64,000 nt of DNA. Origin: Terriglobia bacterium. Lineage in GTDB: Bacteria > Acidobacteriota > Terriglobia > Bryobacterales > Bryobacteraceae. This document shows positions 44,828 to 53,146 of the stretch, one piece after another (position 1 is the stretch's first letter; the number at the start of each line of letters is the position of its first letter). The translations under genes were made by a program, and so were the position numbers. The DNA lies in the NCBI GenBank assembly GCA_020073265.1, contig JAIQFN010000013.1, positions 46,927 through 110,926 on the forward strand, given 5' to 3'. The notes beneath the pieces were generated by a model. That model saw only the letters and a list, made by a program, of their open reading frames with translations. It was not told the DNA's origin and made no database searches.

Positions 44828-45253
44828 GTGGACAAGTGGGAATCCATCGCCGGACGGAAGATTCGGGAAGCCATGGAGGCCGGCGCCTTCGACAATTTGC
44901 CGAACAAGGGCAAGCCCATCCCGATCGAGACCAATCCGTTCGAAGACCCTTCCATGTGGATGGCGCATCATCTGCTCCGGGTGAACGGGTTCGCGCCGCC
45001 ATGGATCGAAGAGGGGCGCGATATCGAGCAGACGGCGGATCGGCTGCGCACGGACCTTTCCGAGGCGCGACGCAGGCATGCGGTGGATCATCGGGGCTGG
45101 CAGCGCGCGGTGCAAGAGTTTCGCGAGCGCGGCGCTGAGCTGAACCGGCGGATTCTCACGTACAACCTGAAGAGCCCGTCGGGGACGTTTCACCGGCGGC
45201 CGTTGGATCTCGAGGCCGAGATCCGCGCGGCTCAGGATCGCGAAGGCTTCTGA
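44828..45253 (+). CDS. DUF1992 (DnaJ-C28-like) protein
   Basis: This 141-residue protein starts VDKWESIAGRKIREAMEAGA, followed by FDNLPNKGKPIPIE and the DPSMWMAHHLLRVNG block, which identify DUF1992. Homologues include the conserved domain of DNAJC28, function unknown; it is probably cytosolic. The frame opens at 44768, but GTG 44828 matches the family N-terminus and has GGAA upstream. Its 3' end overlaps the convergent nitrile hydratase accessory gene by 22 bp. Confidence 0.85.
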   Translation: MDKWESIAGRKIREAMEAGAFDNLPNKGKPIPIETNPFEDPSMWMAHHLLRVNGFAPPWIEEGRDIEQTADRLRTDLSEARRRHAVDHRGWQRAVQEFRERGAELNRRILTYNLKSPSGTFHRRPLDLEAEIRAAQDREGF

Positions 45254-45612
45254 TCGGGCGATCCGGTGCCTAGCTCCACTGGCTTGCCGTGCGGCGTGTG
45301 ACGGTAGGCATCGGCCCAGGCTTCCTTGCGGACCTGCATCTCTTGCGGGTTGGACAAACCTTTGGCGGCGACCAGACGTTCCAGCGCTTGAAGCCAGTGC
45401 TGGTAGTAGCGCGTGCCGTCATCCGGTTCGCCGCGGCCGGCGGCGGACTTCAGTTCGTCGGCTAAGGTGGCGGCCCATTCTTTCCAGGTGAAGTGGCCTT
45501 GCTCGGAGAGCTTCACGGCGAGCGAGAAGGCTTGGGCTTGCCAGGGTTCGGCGAACACTGGGCCGGCGGTGTCGCGCGGGAGGTTGGGGAGCGCGTCTAG
45601 TGGGTTGGGCAT
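45232..45612 (-). CDS. Nitrile hydratase accessory (activator) protein
   Basis: This 126-residue protein has the beta-subunit-like pattern of nitrile hydratase activators: VFAEPWQAQAFSLAVKLSEQ, HFTWKEWAATLADEL, and YYQHWLQALERLVAAKGL. In cobalt-type systems such proteins deliver the metal-loaded alpha subunit. It is the third gene of nthA-nthB-accessory, separated from nthB by a family-A repeat. It overlaps the convergent DUF1992 gene by 22 bp. Confidence 0.88.
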   Translation of the reverse strand: MPNPLDALPNLPRDTAGPVFAEPWQAQAFSLAVKLSEQGHFTWKEWAATLADELKSAAGRGEPDDGTRYYQHWLQALERLVAAKGLSNPQEMQVRKEAWADAYRHTPHGKPVELGTGSPDQKPSRS

Positions 45613-45630
45613 AGGAGAATATCACAGCCA

Positions 45631-45677
45631 GGCGTCGACACGAGTGTCGACGCGGCACGCATGAGTGCGTGCGCCAC
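45631..45677 (-). repeat. Family A double-hairpin repeat, copy 5
   Basis: In consensus orientation (minus strand) hairpin 1 is the usual CACGCA-CTCA-TGCGTG type with the bulged G. Hairpin 2 is GCGTCGACA-CTCG-TGTCGACGC, a compensated variant. It lies inside the nitrile hydratase operon between nthB and the accessory gene. Confidence 0.9.
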
Positions 45678-45690
45678 GTCACGGACAGGT

Positions 45691-46350
45691 CTAGGCGGGG
45701 TCAAGGTAGTTGTCCCACATGTCGAGATAGACGGCGTCGCGCGGCGACGCTTCCCCGCCCCACAACTCTTGCGCAGCGAAGCGGACTGAGTAGACGTGCT
45801 GCGGGTTCTCGCCCAGGAAATGCGAGTTTGTGTCTGGGAAGACGTAGACGCCGTGGTCCAGGTGAATGGTTCCGAGTTTGCCGCGAGCGTAGCGGGGAAG
45901 GCGCGTGTGGCCGAGCGGATGGATGTTGCGGGCGCGGACGCGCTGGCCGGCTCGGAAGCGTGCTTCCGCCGGGACGTCGCGACGGGCGCCCGCCCCGGTA
46001 CGCTGCAACAGCGCCACGCGGTCGGGCGTGAAGGGCGGGGTGGCCTTTTCGGAACCCTGCGCCGGGCGGCCGCTTTCGATTTCATCGCGCGTGACCAGGC
46101 CGGCATTGACCGCAAGCTGGATGATCCGCTGGAGCCACTTCTCGTAGTAGCTCATGCGCAGATAGTCGGCCGGCGGGATCAGCTCGATCCGGTGCCGGCC
46201 CGCGTCGGTGTTCCACTTGCGCCAGGCGCCTAGCGCGATGTTGATCGCGAACACGCGCCCTTCCCAGGGTGCATGGAACACCGGCTCGTTCTGCTCCGGC
46301 TGAACCGGGCCGAGGTCCTGCATGCCACCCATGTCATGGATGCCGTTCAT
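45691..46350 (-). CDS. nthB: Nitrile hydratase subunit beta
   Basis: This 219-residue subunit starts [16 protein letters not shown], the diagnostic N-terminus. [19 protein letters not shown] and the C-terminal SH3-like part ([20 protein letters not shown]) follow. It forms the alpha-beta dimer with NthA that hydrates nitriles to amides. The frame is open to 46656, but ATG 46348-46350 overlaps the nthA stop (ATGA) and gives the family start. Confidence 0.95.
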   Translation of the reverse strand: MNGIHDMGGMQDLGPVQPEQNEPVFHAPWEGRVFAINIALGAWRKWNTDAGRHRIELIPPADYLRMSYYEKWLQRIIQLAVNAGLVTRDEIESGRPAQGSEKATPPFTPDRVALLQRTGAGARRDVPAEARFRAGQRVRARNIHPLGHTRLPRYARGKLGTIHLDHGVYVFPDTNSHFLGENPQHVYSVRFAAQELWGGEASPRDAVYLDMWDNYLDPA

Positions 46351-46970
46351 GCGGTGGCGCCCTTCGGTGGCGCGGGAACTTTGGCGACACCCACCATGGC
46401 GTCGCGCGTCACGAGCGCGGCCAGCGCCTCCTCGCTCCAGTTTTCGGTTCCCGCCGGACGCTCGGGCAGCACCAGGTAGCGCAGCTCCGCGGTGCTGTCC
46501 CAAACGCGCACCTCGACGCCGGCGCCGAGGTCGAGTCGGAATTCGCGCAGTACGCCGCGCGGGTCGATCACCGAGCGCGAGCGATAGGCCGATGATTTGT
46601 ACCACACCGGAGGAAGTCCGAGCACCGACCAGGGATAGCAGGAGCACAGCGTGCACACGATCAGGTTGTGGACCGCGGGCGTGTTTTCGACCACCACCAT
46701 ATGCTCGCCCTGCGCGCCGCCGTAGCCGAGTTCGCCGATCGCGGCGGTGGCGTCTTCGAGCAGGCGCTGCTTATATGCCGGATCGACCCAGGCGCGCGCC
46801 ACCACTCGGGCGCCATTGCGCGGGCCGACCTTGTGCTCATAGTTGTCGACCAGCGCGTCCAGCGCGGCGCGATCGACCAGGCCCTTTTCGACCAGCAGGG
46901 ATTCGAGCGCTTTCACCCGCAGGGTGAGGTCGGAGGGGACGGCCTGGTGTTCGTGGTCGTGATGAGACAT
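46347..46970 (-). CDS. nthA: Nitrile hydratase subunit alpha, cobalt type
   Basis: This 207-residue catalytic subunit binds the metal through [10 protein letters not shown] (C106, C109, C111). The threonine between the first two cysteines indicates the cobalt class; iron enzymes have serine. Two of the cysteines are normally oxidised to sulfinic and sulfenic acid after metal insertion. The N-terminus is His-rich (MSHHDHEHQ), which may help metal handling. It is first in the operon, overlapping nthB by 4 bp. The natural substrate is unknown; no amidase or nitrile-forming enzyme is adjacent. Confidence 0.95.
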   Translation of the reverse strand: MSHHDHEHQAVPSDLTLRVKALESLLVEKGLVDRAALDALVDNYEHKVGPRNGARVVARAWVDPAYKQRLLEDATAAIGELGYGGAQGEHMVVVENTPAVHNLIVCTLCSCYPWSVLGLPPVWYKSSAYRSRSVIDPRGVLREFRLDLGAGVEVRVWDSTAELRYLVLPERPAGTENWSEEALAALVTRDAMVGVAKVPAPPKGATA

Positions 46971-47010
46971 TCGAAACTTGTCGCCTTATCGAATAGTACA
47001 CCCCACGCTA

Positions 47011-47838
47011 CTACTTTTTCCGCAGCAGGTTCTCGATGTCGTCGATCTTGTCGTCCAGCAGGTTCAGTTTGCGGGACAGGCCCTGGATCTCGGATTCAGC
47101 GCGCCGGTTGACCGCGAAATCGAGTTCGCCGCGCAGCCGGTCTTTGGTGTCCTGGCGGTTCTGGCTCATCATGATGACCGGCGCCTGGATGGCCGCGAGC
47201 ATCGAGAGGAACAGGTTCAGCAGAATAAAAGGATACGGGTCCCAGGCCTGCTTGCCTAAGCCGACATTAATCGAAGAGTAGATCGTCAACAGAATCGCGA
47301 ACGAGATGATGAACGACCAGGAGCCGCCGAAGCGCGCGACCGAATCGGCGATGCGTTCACCCCAGGTGGATTGTTCCTCGATCAATTCATTCGGGTTGCG
47401 GCTGGCGCGAACGCGCACCAGTCCCTGCGTGGCGTGGAACTGGCGGCCCAGCGTGGTGAGCAGGTCCATTCCGGCCAGCGGCTTGCGCTCGAGCAGCACG
47501 GCGATGTCGACGCGCGATACTTCCAGGCAGGAGCTTTCCTCGATCGCCATGGCGCTGGTTTGGTGCGGCGTCTGCTCGATCATCGAGGCGAAGCCGAAGA
47601 ATTGGCCGTCCCCTGGCTCGTCGACCACTACTTCCTGCTGATCTTCGTCGACGGTAGTGACGCGAACTTTTCCCGAGACCACTACGTAGGCCGGGCCGCT
47701 CGCGTCGCCGATCTTGTAGATGCGTTCGCGCGAAGCAAACGTTCGAAGATCGACCAGGCTGGCCAGCACCGCGGTCTCTTCGTCGTCGAGCAAAGCAAAA
47801 AGCGGGACATTCTTCAGCACACTGGGATCGCACGGCAT
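47011..47838 (-). CDS. cNMP-binding domain protein with DUF1003
   Basis: This 275-residue protein has a cyclic-nucleotide-binding-like domain at about residues 10-125 (GPAYVVVSGKVRV, GDGQFFGFASM). DUF1003 follows with two membrane helices at about 175-235 (WSFIISFAILLTIYSSINV, PFILLNLFLSMLAAIQAPVI). A coiled coil ends it (GLSRKLNLLDDKIDDIENLL). The frame extends to 48111, but ATG 47836-47838 has a perfect AGGAGG five bases before it. It is likely a membrane protein gated or tuned by a small ligand. It is monocistronic. Confidence 0.88.
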   Translation of the reverse strand: MPCDPSVLKNVPLFALLDDEETAVLASLVDLRTFASRERIYKIGDASGPAYVVVSGKVRVTTVDEDQQEVVVDEPGDGQFFGFASMIEQTPHQTSAMAIEESSCLEVSRVDIAVLLERKPLAGMDLLTTLGRQFHATQGLVRVRASRNPNELIEEQSTWGERIADSVARFGGSWSFIISFAILLTIYSSINVGLGKQAWDPYPFILLNLFLSMLAAIQAPVIMMSQNRQDTKDRLRGELDFAVNRRAESEIQGLSRKLNLLDDKIDDIENLLRKK

Positions 47839-47912
47839 GAAGGCCTCCTGATGGGATAGAAAGTAGATCGTAGCAGATTCGTTTTGGAGGTTTGTTGGCT
47901 CGGGTGTAAATT

Positions 47913-48770
47913 TCAAAACCCGTAGCGCTCCGCCATGTACGCGAAGTAGGCAGCATGATTCCGCGGCACGAGGCAGCGCAGGCTTCTTAAGAAAGCTTGG
48001 TAGGAGACGGGCACAAACGGGAAATCTCCCGAGACCGCTTCCCGGAACTGGAGGATCTCGGCTTCGTGGGAGCTGCCTTCCGGTGCGTCGTCGCCGACAT
48101 AGAGATAGCACAGCGTAAACCGGCCAGCGCCGCGGATCTGAAGTCCAAGGGCGTGCTTGAGAAGTTGGGCTGCGTCAAGGTGGCCAAACGATACGGAACC
48201 GCTTTGAAGGGCGGACGCGATCATAGCCGAGCGAGGCAAGCCGTGGTGGGTCCAGACGGGGAGGCCAGCAGGAAAGTATTTCGCCTTGAACGCGGGTCCG
48301 CTCTTCTTGCGACCGAAGGGCTCAGTGAATTTCGATTCGATCGCCCAGACCTGGCCTGATTCGAGCCATAGTGCGACGTCGAGGTTGGGAGGGTTTCCGG
48401 GGAGGCCAGTGGGAAACTGAGCCTCGAACGTGAGCCTGCCGACGTGCGGCGGGTCGATTCGAAAGGCCTCCGCGACGAGATTGATTCCTGCTGTGCGCCA
48501 GTAATCGAAGGCGTTGCAGGCCAGCACGGACGACGAGTGCAAGGCGTGAATTTTGGGCGGGCTGGTTGCCCGTCTGGGCCGAAGCTCGCCGCCACTTCCG
48601 CGACTGAATTCCGCGACGGTATCCGGCGACATCGGTTGAAAGAGATTCAGGTCCAGGCTCGGAACGTAACCTTTGGGATCTGGCGTGATTCCCCGCGTGG
48701 CGGCCCATTCAATCTGACGAGCCTTCAATTTGTCACCGAGTCCCAGGACTGCCATCCTTTTCATTTTCAT
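47913..48770 (-). CDS. PD-(D/E)XK nuclease-like protein
   Basis: In this 285-residue protein the motif set E116, D131 (PPNLDVALWLE) and E145-x-K147 (VWAIESKF) fits the PD-(D/E)XK nuclease core. The overall pattern recalls the PGN_0703-type putative restriction endonucleases. No methyltransferase, helicase or other defence gene is adjacent, so restriction is not established. ATG 48762-48764 (third codon) has GGAAG at better spacing and may be the true start. It is divergent from the NAD(P)-binding protein gene. Confidence 0.7.
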   Translation of the reverse strand: MKMKRMAVLGLGDKLKARQIEWAATRGITPDPKGYVPSLDLNLFQPMSPDTVAEFSRGSGGELRPRRATSPPKIHALHSSSVLACNAFDYWRTAGINLVAEAFRIDPPHVGRLTFEAQFPTGLPGNPPNLDVALWLESGQVWAIESKFTEPFGRKKSGPAFKAKYFPAGLPVWTHHGLPRSAMIASALQSGSVSFGHLDAAQLLKHALGLQIRGAGRFTLCYLYVGDDAPEGSSHEAEILQFREAVSGDFPFVPVSYQAFLRSLRCLVPRNHAAYFAYMAERYGF

Positions 48771-48831
48771 CTTCCGAACTTAGCTGCGTTCAAAAACGAA
48801 GACCAACGAGCGCCGGCGGGCTGAATCGGGA

Positions 48832-48837
48832 TGTAAT
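48832..48837 (+). promoter_or_regulatory. -10 element 6 nt before a GTG start
   Basis: TGTAAT matches the -10 consensus at five of six positions and ends exactly 6 nt before GTG 48844, with no Shine-Dalgarno. This implies a leaderless transcript. Confidence 0.45.
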
Positions 48838-48843
48838 GAACAG

Positions 48844-49503
48844 GTGAATGTGATTCTGTTCGGCGCCAGCGGGATGGTGGGGCAAGGCTCTCTGCGGGAG
48901 TGCCTGCTGGATGCGGATGTTGCGAAGGTTCTCACGGTCGGACGCAGCGCGACTGGGCAGCAGCACCCCAAGCTGCGCGAGTTGGTACACCGGGATTTTC
49001 TGGATTTCTCGGGGATCGAGCGGGAGTTGGCGGGGTTCGACGCGTGCTTCTTCTGCCTGGGCGTTTCTTCGGCTGGTATGACCGAGGAGAGCTACCGGCG
49101 CGTCACGTACGACTTCACCATGGCGGCTGCCGGGACGCTCGCGAGACTCAATCCCGGCATGACGTTTATCTATGTGTCCGGCATGGGCACGGACAGCAGT
49201 GAGCACGGACGCAGCATGTGGGCGCGGGTGAAAGGTCAGACCGAGAACGCGCTGCTGAAGCTGCCGTTCCGCGCGGCCTATATGTTCCGGCCAGGGACTA
49301 TTGCTCCGCTGCATGGGATCAAGTCGAAGACCAGGGCTTATCGGATGTTTTACGCGGTGGCGGGACCGTTGCTGCCGTGGATGTACTCGCGCTGGCCGAA
49401 GTACGTGACTACGACTGAGCAAGTGGGGCGCGCGATGTTGAAGGTGGCTAAGCACGGCGCGGCTAAGCGAGTGCTGGAGACTTCGGATATTAACGAGGTT
49501 TGA
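48844..49503 (+). CDS. NAD(P)-binding Rossmann-fold protein (atypical SDR)
   Basis: This 219-residue protein opens NVILFGASGMVGQGSLRECL, the glycine motif of atypical short-chain dehydrogenases/NAD(P)-binding epimerase-like proteins. FDACFFCLGVSSAGM and FIYVSGMGTDSS follow; the catalytic Tyr-x3-Lys is not obvious. The length resembles nucleoside-diphosphate-sugar epimerase-like YwnB/HTATIP2-type proteins, whose substrates are mostly unknown. The start is GTG 48844. Its TGA stop touches the family-B repeat, beyond which pirin converges. Confidence 0.82.
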   Translation: MNVILFGASGMVGQGSLRECLLDADVAKVLTVGRSATGQQHPKLRELVHRDFLDFSGIERELAGFDACFFCLGVSSAGMTEESYRRVTYDFTMAAAGTLARLNPGMTFIYVSGMGTDSSEHGRSMWARVKGQTENALLKLPFRAAYMFRPGTIAPLHGIKSKTRAYRMFYAVAGPLLPWMYSRWPKYVTTTEQVGRAMLKVAKHGAAKRVLETSDINEV

Positions 49504-49546
49504 GCCGGCTCGAAAGCCGGCTGCGGCCAAGATTGGCCGCCCCACT
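49503..49546 (-). repeat. Family B double-hairpin repeat, copy 2
   Basis: AGCCGGCT-CGAA-AGCCGGCT (49503-49522) is followed at once by GCGGCCAA-GA-TTGGCCGC (49523-49540) and CCCCAC. Compared with copy 1, the stem base pair A-T became G-C on both arms, a compensatory change. It fills exactly the space between two convergent stop codons and may act as a bidirectional terminator. Confidence 0.8.
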
Positions 49547-50451
49547 TACTGCTGCTTGAGGAAGGTTCCTTGTTCCAGCTCGTCGAAGGCTTCACGAAGC
49601 TGCTCCTGGGTGTTCATGACGATGGGGCCGTACCAGGCTACCGGCTCCTGGAGCGGTTTGCCGGAGCACAGAAGGAAGCGGATGCCTTCCTCGCCGGCCT
49701 GGACCGAGAGTTCGTCGCCGCTGTCGAACAATACGAGCGAGCGGTTGCCGGCATCCGAGGGAGGCGTGGTGTCCGCCCAGCCCACCGATTCGGTCGGCAC
49801 CGCCAGGGGACCCGACGCGTTGCAGAATTTTCCCTCGCCCGCGAAAACGTACGCGAAGGCGTGGCGCGTGGTCTCGATTGGCAGGGTTTTTCGCTTGCCG
49901 GGCGGCACCGAAACATCCAGGTACATGGGATCGGCTGCGATTCCGTCCACCGGTCCATTTTTGCCCCAGAAGCTGCCGCACACGATGCGCACTTGCGTTC
50001 CGTCGTCGTCGGTGATCAGCGGAATTTCGGCGGCCTTCACTTCCTGGTAGCGCGGCGCGGTCATCTTGAGAGCCGCCGGGAGGTTGGCCCACAACTGGAA
50101 GCCGTGCATGCGGCCGGACTGATCGCCCTTGGGCATCTCCTGGTGGATGATGCCTCGACCGGCGGTCATCCATTGCACGTCGCCGGCGGCGATGGCGCCG
50201 CGGTTGCCCATGCTGTCGCCGTGCTCGACGGTTCCAGCCAGCACATAGGTGATGGTCTCGATTCCCCGGTGCGGATGCCAGGGGAAACCGGCGAGATAGT
50301 CGTCGGGAACATCGTTGCGGAAGTCGTCGAGCAGCAGAAAAGGGTCGAAGTCGGACGTGCTGCCGAAGCCGAACGCGCGGCGCAGATGTACGCCGGCGCC
50401 CTCGAGCGTTGGCTTGGCCTTGATGAGCCGCTTGACCGGTCGAATGGACAC
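49546..50451 (-). CDS. Pirin-family protein
   Basis: This 301-residue bicupin has the metal site in the N-terminal cupin: H59 and H61 (FPWHPHRGIETI), H103 and E105 (IIHQEMPK). The C-terminal cupin is present. Bacterial pirins include quercetin 2,3-dioxygenases (YhhW) and redox sensors; the activity here is not fixed by sequence. The start is GTG 50451 with GGAGG at 5-nt spacing. It follows nfo by 19 bp and is probably cotranscribed. Confidence 0.92.
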   Translation of the reverse strand: MSIRPVKRLIKAKPTLEGAGVHLRRAFGFGSTSDFDPFLLLDDFRNDVPDDYLAGFPWHPHRGIETITYVLAGTVEHGDSMGNRGAIAAGDVQWMTAGRGIIHQEMPKGDQSGRMHGFQLWANLPAALKMTAPRYQEVKAAEIPLITDDDGTQVRIVCGSFWGKNGPVDGIAADPMYLDVSVPPGKRKTLPIETTRHAFAYVFAGEGKFCNASGPLAVPTESVGWADTTPPSDAGNRSLVLFDSGDELSVQAGEEGIRFLLCSGKPLQEPVAWYGPIVMNTQEQLREAFDELEQGTFLKQQ

Positions 50452-50470
50452 GCTGGCCTCCGTAGAAAGT

Positions 50471-51361
50471 CTAGCGTTTTGGATGCGGCGCTGCTGGGGC
50501 GCGATTCCGGTTCTTGCGCGAGAGCTTCTTTAGCATTTCGAGGTTGCGCATTTCGTCGCCTTCCTGATCGAACGGCACCTCGAGAATGAAGGCTTTGGCG
50601 CGGAGTTTGGGATGGTTGAGGATGCGGCGGAACCCTTGCTCTCCGATGTAGCCGTGGCCGATCTGCTCGTGACGGTCGATGTGCGAGCCGAGCGGAGCTT
50701 TCGAGTCGTTGGCGTGGATCACGGGAACGTTTTCGATTCCAAGCACGCGGTCGATTTCGGCGACGGTTTGTTTGAAGCCGCCGGCGGTGGCGAGGTCGAA
50801 CCCGGACGCCAGCAGATGGCAGGTGTCGATGCAGAAGGCGATCCGCAGGCCGGTGAATTGGGCGGCGAACTGGCGGATGATGGCGAGCTCTTCGAGACGG
50901 CTTCCGAGCGCCGCGCCCGCGCCGGCCGTATTTTCGAGCAGCACCGTCAGGCCGCGCGTGTCGAGGCCTTGGGCGGCTTCGGCGAGCGAGCGGATCACCG
51001 AGTGCAGGCCTTGCTCGACGGAATGGCCCTTGCAGTTTCCCGGATGCGCCACCAGGTATTCGGCGCCGATGGCGAGCGCGCGCTCGATCTCGCCTCGAAA
51101 GGCTTGTGTGGATTGCTGCCGCAGCGATTCGGTGCAGGACGCGAGATTGATGAGGTAGTTGTCGTGGATCACCAGCGGGTGCAGGTCGTGGCGCTCGCGG
51201 GCGCGGTGGAGCAGCTTCACTTCACTCGCCGCCGGAGGCGAGGCTCGCCAGGTGCGCGGGCTGGCGGAGAAGATCTGAAAGGTGTTGGCGCCGACCTCGG
51301 CGGCTTTGAGCGCCGCGTGCTCGAGGGACTTGGAGATGGAGGTGTGCAGGCCGAGGCGCAA
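50471..51361 (-). CDS. nfo: Endonuclease IV (AP endonuclease)
   Basis: This protein of about 296 residues cleaves DNA at abasic sites in base-excision repair. The zinc-site blocks are visible: RLGLHTSISKSLEHA, ANTFQIFSASPRTW, VIHDNYLINLA, YLVAHPGNCKGH, LLENTAGAG, FCIDTCHLLASGFDL, VIHANDSKAPLGSHIDRHEQ and IGHGYIGEQGF. The frame can start at GTG 51403 inside a family-A repeat, but TTG 51359-51361 gives the family N-terminus, so I prefer it; no good Shine-Dalgarno is seen for either. It is divergent from the acyl-CoA ligase gene. Confidence 0.93.
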   Translation of the reverse strand: MRLGLHTSISKSLEHAALKAAEVGANTFQIFSASPRTWRASPPAASEVKLLHRARERHDLHPLVIHDNYLINLASCTESLRQQSTQAFRGEIERALAIGAEYLVAHPGNCKGHSVEQGLHSVIRSLAEAAQGLDTRGLTVLLENTAGAGAALGSRLEELAIIRQFAAQFTGLRIAFCIDTCHLLASGFDLATAGGFKQTVAEIDRVLGIENVPVIHANDSKAPLGSHIDRHEQIGHGYIGEQGFRRILNHPKLRAKAFILEVPFDQEGDEMRNLEMLKKLSRKNRNRAPAAPHPKR

Positions 51362-51394
51362 CGGTAGAGAAATCTTATCGTAACAACCTGGTTG

Positions 51395-51441
51395 GGCGTT
51401 CACCCGAGTGTGAACGCGGCACGCACGAGCGCGTGCGCCAC
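51395..51441 (-). repeat. Family A double-hairpin repeat, copy 6
   Basis: In consensus orientation (minus strand) it matches the main type with two substitutions that weaken pairing (one G-T wobble in stem 1, one mismatch in stem 2). It lies between the divergent nfo and acyl-CoA ligase genes, ending 15 bp before the ligase -10. Confidence 0.88.
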
Positions 51442-51456
51442 GGGCCGCTAGAACGG

Positions 51457-51462
51457 TACAAT
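51457..51462 (+). promoter_or_regulatory. -10 element 6 nt before acyl-CoA ligase ATG
   Basis: TACAAT (five of six consensus positions) ends 6 nt before ATG 51469. No Shine-Dalgarno is present, so a leaderless message is likely. No -35 is recognisable. Confidence 0.5.
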
Positions 51463-51468
51463 GCGACC

Positions 51469-53058
51469 ATGTTTGTGCCTTTGACTCCGGTTCGCTGTCT
51501 GCACCGAGCCGTGGATTTGTTTGGAAAGAGGATCGGCGTGGTGTGCGGCTCGCGCCAGTTCACTTATGCGGAGTTCGGCGAGCGATGCGAGCGGCTTGCC
51601 ACGGGACTCGCCAAGGCAGGGATTCAACACGGCGATCGCGTCGCCTATCTGAGCTTCAACAATCACCAGTTGCTGGAAGGCTACTACGGCGTGGTGCAGG
51701 CCCGCGCCATCGTGATGCCGCTGAACGTGCGCTTGTCGCCGGTGGAGCTGGTCAATATCCTGAATCACTCCGGCGCGCGGATGCTGATTTTCGAAAACGA
51801 TTTCGCGCCGCTGGTGGAGCAGTTGCGGCCGGCCTGCCGCGAGATCGAGCGCTTCGTCACCGTCAACGAGAAGATTCCGGTGGCGGACATGACGTACGAG
51901 GAGATCATCCACCAGGGCCATCCCGAGCGCGCCGACATCTACAGCTTCGATGAGAACGCGATCGCGGAGTTGTTCTACACCAGCGGCAGCACCGGGACGC
52001 CCAAGGGCGTGATGCTCGGGCACCGGACCGTATATCTGCACGCGCTGGACGCCGCCGGCGTTTTCAAAGACGTCGACACGCTGGTGGATCTCCACACCAT
52101 TCCGTTGTTTCACGCCAACGGCTGGGGACATCCTCAGGCTGCCACCATGCTGGGCGTCAAGCAGGTCATGGTGCGGCGCTTCGAGCCGACCCACGTGTTC
52201 AAGCTGATTGAGGAGCATCACGCCACCGACATGGCCCTGGTTCCCACCATGGCGAACGCGTTGCTCAACGCGCCGGACCTCGGAAACTACGATCTTTCCA
52301 CCGTGCGGAACATCACGCTGGGCGGCGCGGCGTCGTCGCCCGAGCTGGTGGCGCGCATGGAGCAGGCCTTCAAAGCCGACGTCTACTGCGGGTACGGCTT
52401 GACGGAGACGTCGCCGTTCCTCACTTCGTCGCGACCCAAGCCGGGGCTGGAATACAAGAACGATGAGGATCGGCATCGCCGCCGCTCCATGGCCGGTTGG
52501 CCGATTACGGGCGTCCGCGTCCGCGTGGTGGACAACGATATGAACGACGTCCCGCGCGACATGCAAGCCATCGGCGAAGTGGTGGCCGCCGGGGATCACG
52601 TCATGGAAGGATACTTCCGCGAGCCGGATGTGACCGCGTCGGTGATGACCGGCCCGTGGTTCCACAGCGGCGACATGGCGGTCTGGGACGAGGACGGCTT
52701 CATCCACATCGTCGATCGCAAAAAGGAGATCATCATCAGCGGCGGCGAAAATATTTCGTCGCTGGAAGTGGAGAAGGCCATCTTCGCGCACCCGGAGGTC
52801 TTCGAGTGCGCCGTGGTGGCCGCGCCGGACGAAAAATGGGGCGAGGTGCCGGTAGCGGTGGTGGTGCGGAAACCGGGCTCGGCGTTGTCGTCCGATCAAT
52901 TGCAGGACTTCTTGAAGCAGCGGTTGGGCAAGTTCAAGCTGCCCCGGATCATCGATTTTCATGACGGGCCGCTGCCTAAGACCGGGACCGGGAAGATCCG
53001 GAAACTGGTGCTGCGCGAGAAATTCTGGGCCGGCAAGGAGAAGAGGGTGCAGGGGTAG
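51469..53058 (+). CDS. Acyl-CoA synthetase (AMP-forming)
   Basis: This 529-residue ANL-superfamily enzyme activates a carboxylic acid to acyl-AMP and then acyl-CoA. The P-loop-like motif is LFYTSGSTGTPKGVML. The A5 motif is YCGYGLTETSPF, the hinge region is WFHSGDMAVWDEDGFIHIVD with RKKEII, and the catalytic lysine lies in LPKTGTGKIRK near the C-terminus. This is the medium/long-chain fatty-acid type; the exact chain length is unclear. The frame opens at 51433, but ATG 51469 with the -10 at 6 nt is preferred. The next gene follows by 88 bp. Confidence 0.93.
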   Translation: MFVPLTPVRCLHRAVDLFGKRIGVVCGSRQFTYAEFGERCERLATGLAKAGIQHGDRVAYLSFNNHQLLEGYYGVVQARAIVMPLNVRLSPVELVNILNHSGARMLIFENDFAPLVEQLRPACREIERFVTVNEKIPVADMTYEEIIHQGHPERADIYSFDENAIAELFYTSGSTGTPKGVMLGHRTVYLHALDAAGVFKDVDTLVDLHTIPLFHANGWGHPQAATMLGVKQVMVRRFEPTHVFKLIEEHHATDMALVPTMANALLNAPDLGNYDLSTVRNITLGGAASSPELVARMEQAFKADVYCGYGLTETSPFLTSSRPKPGLEYKNDEDRHRRRSMAGWPITGVRVRVVDNDMNDVPRDMQAIGEVVAAGDHVMEGYFREPDVTASVMTGPWFHSGDMAVWDEDGFIHIVDRKKEIIISGGENISSLEVEKAIFAHPEVFECAVVAAPDEKWGEVPVAVVVRKPGSALSSDQLQDFLKQRLGKFKLPRIIDFHDGPLPKTGTGKIRKLVLREKFWAGKEKRVQG

Positions 53059-53146
53059 TGGGCAGGTTTCAGGCGCCGGGTGTCAGGTGTCAGGTTTTGG
53101 ATTCTCGTTGTACCCTGGAGGTTGGCGGGTTCGTCTAAGGAGAGGA

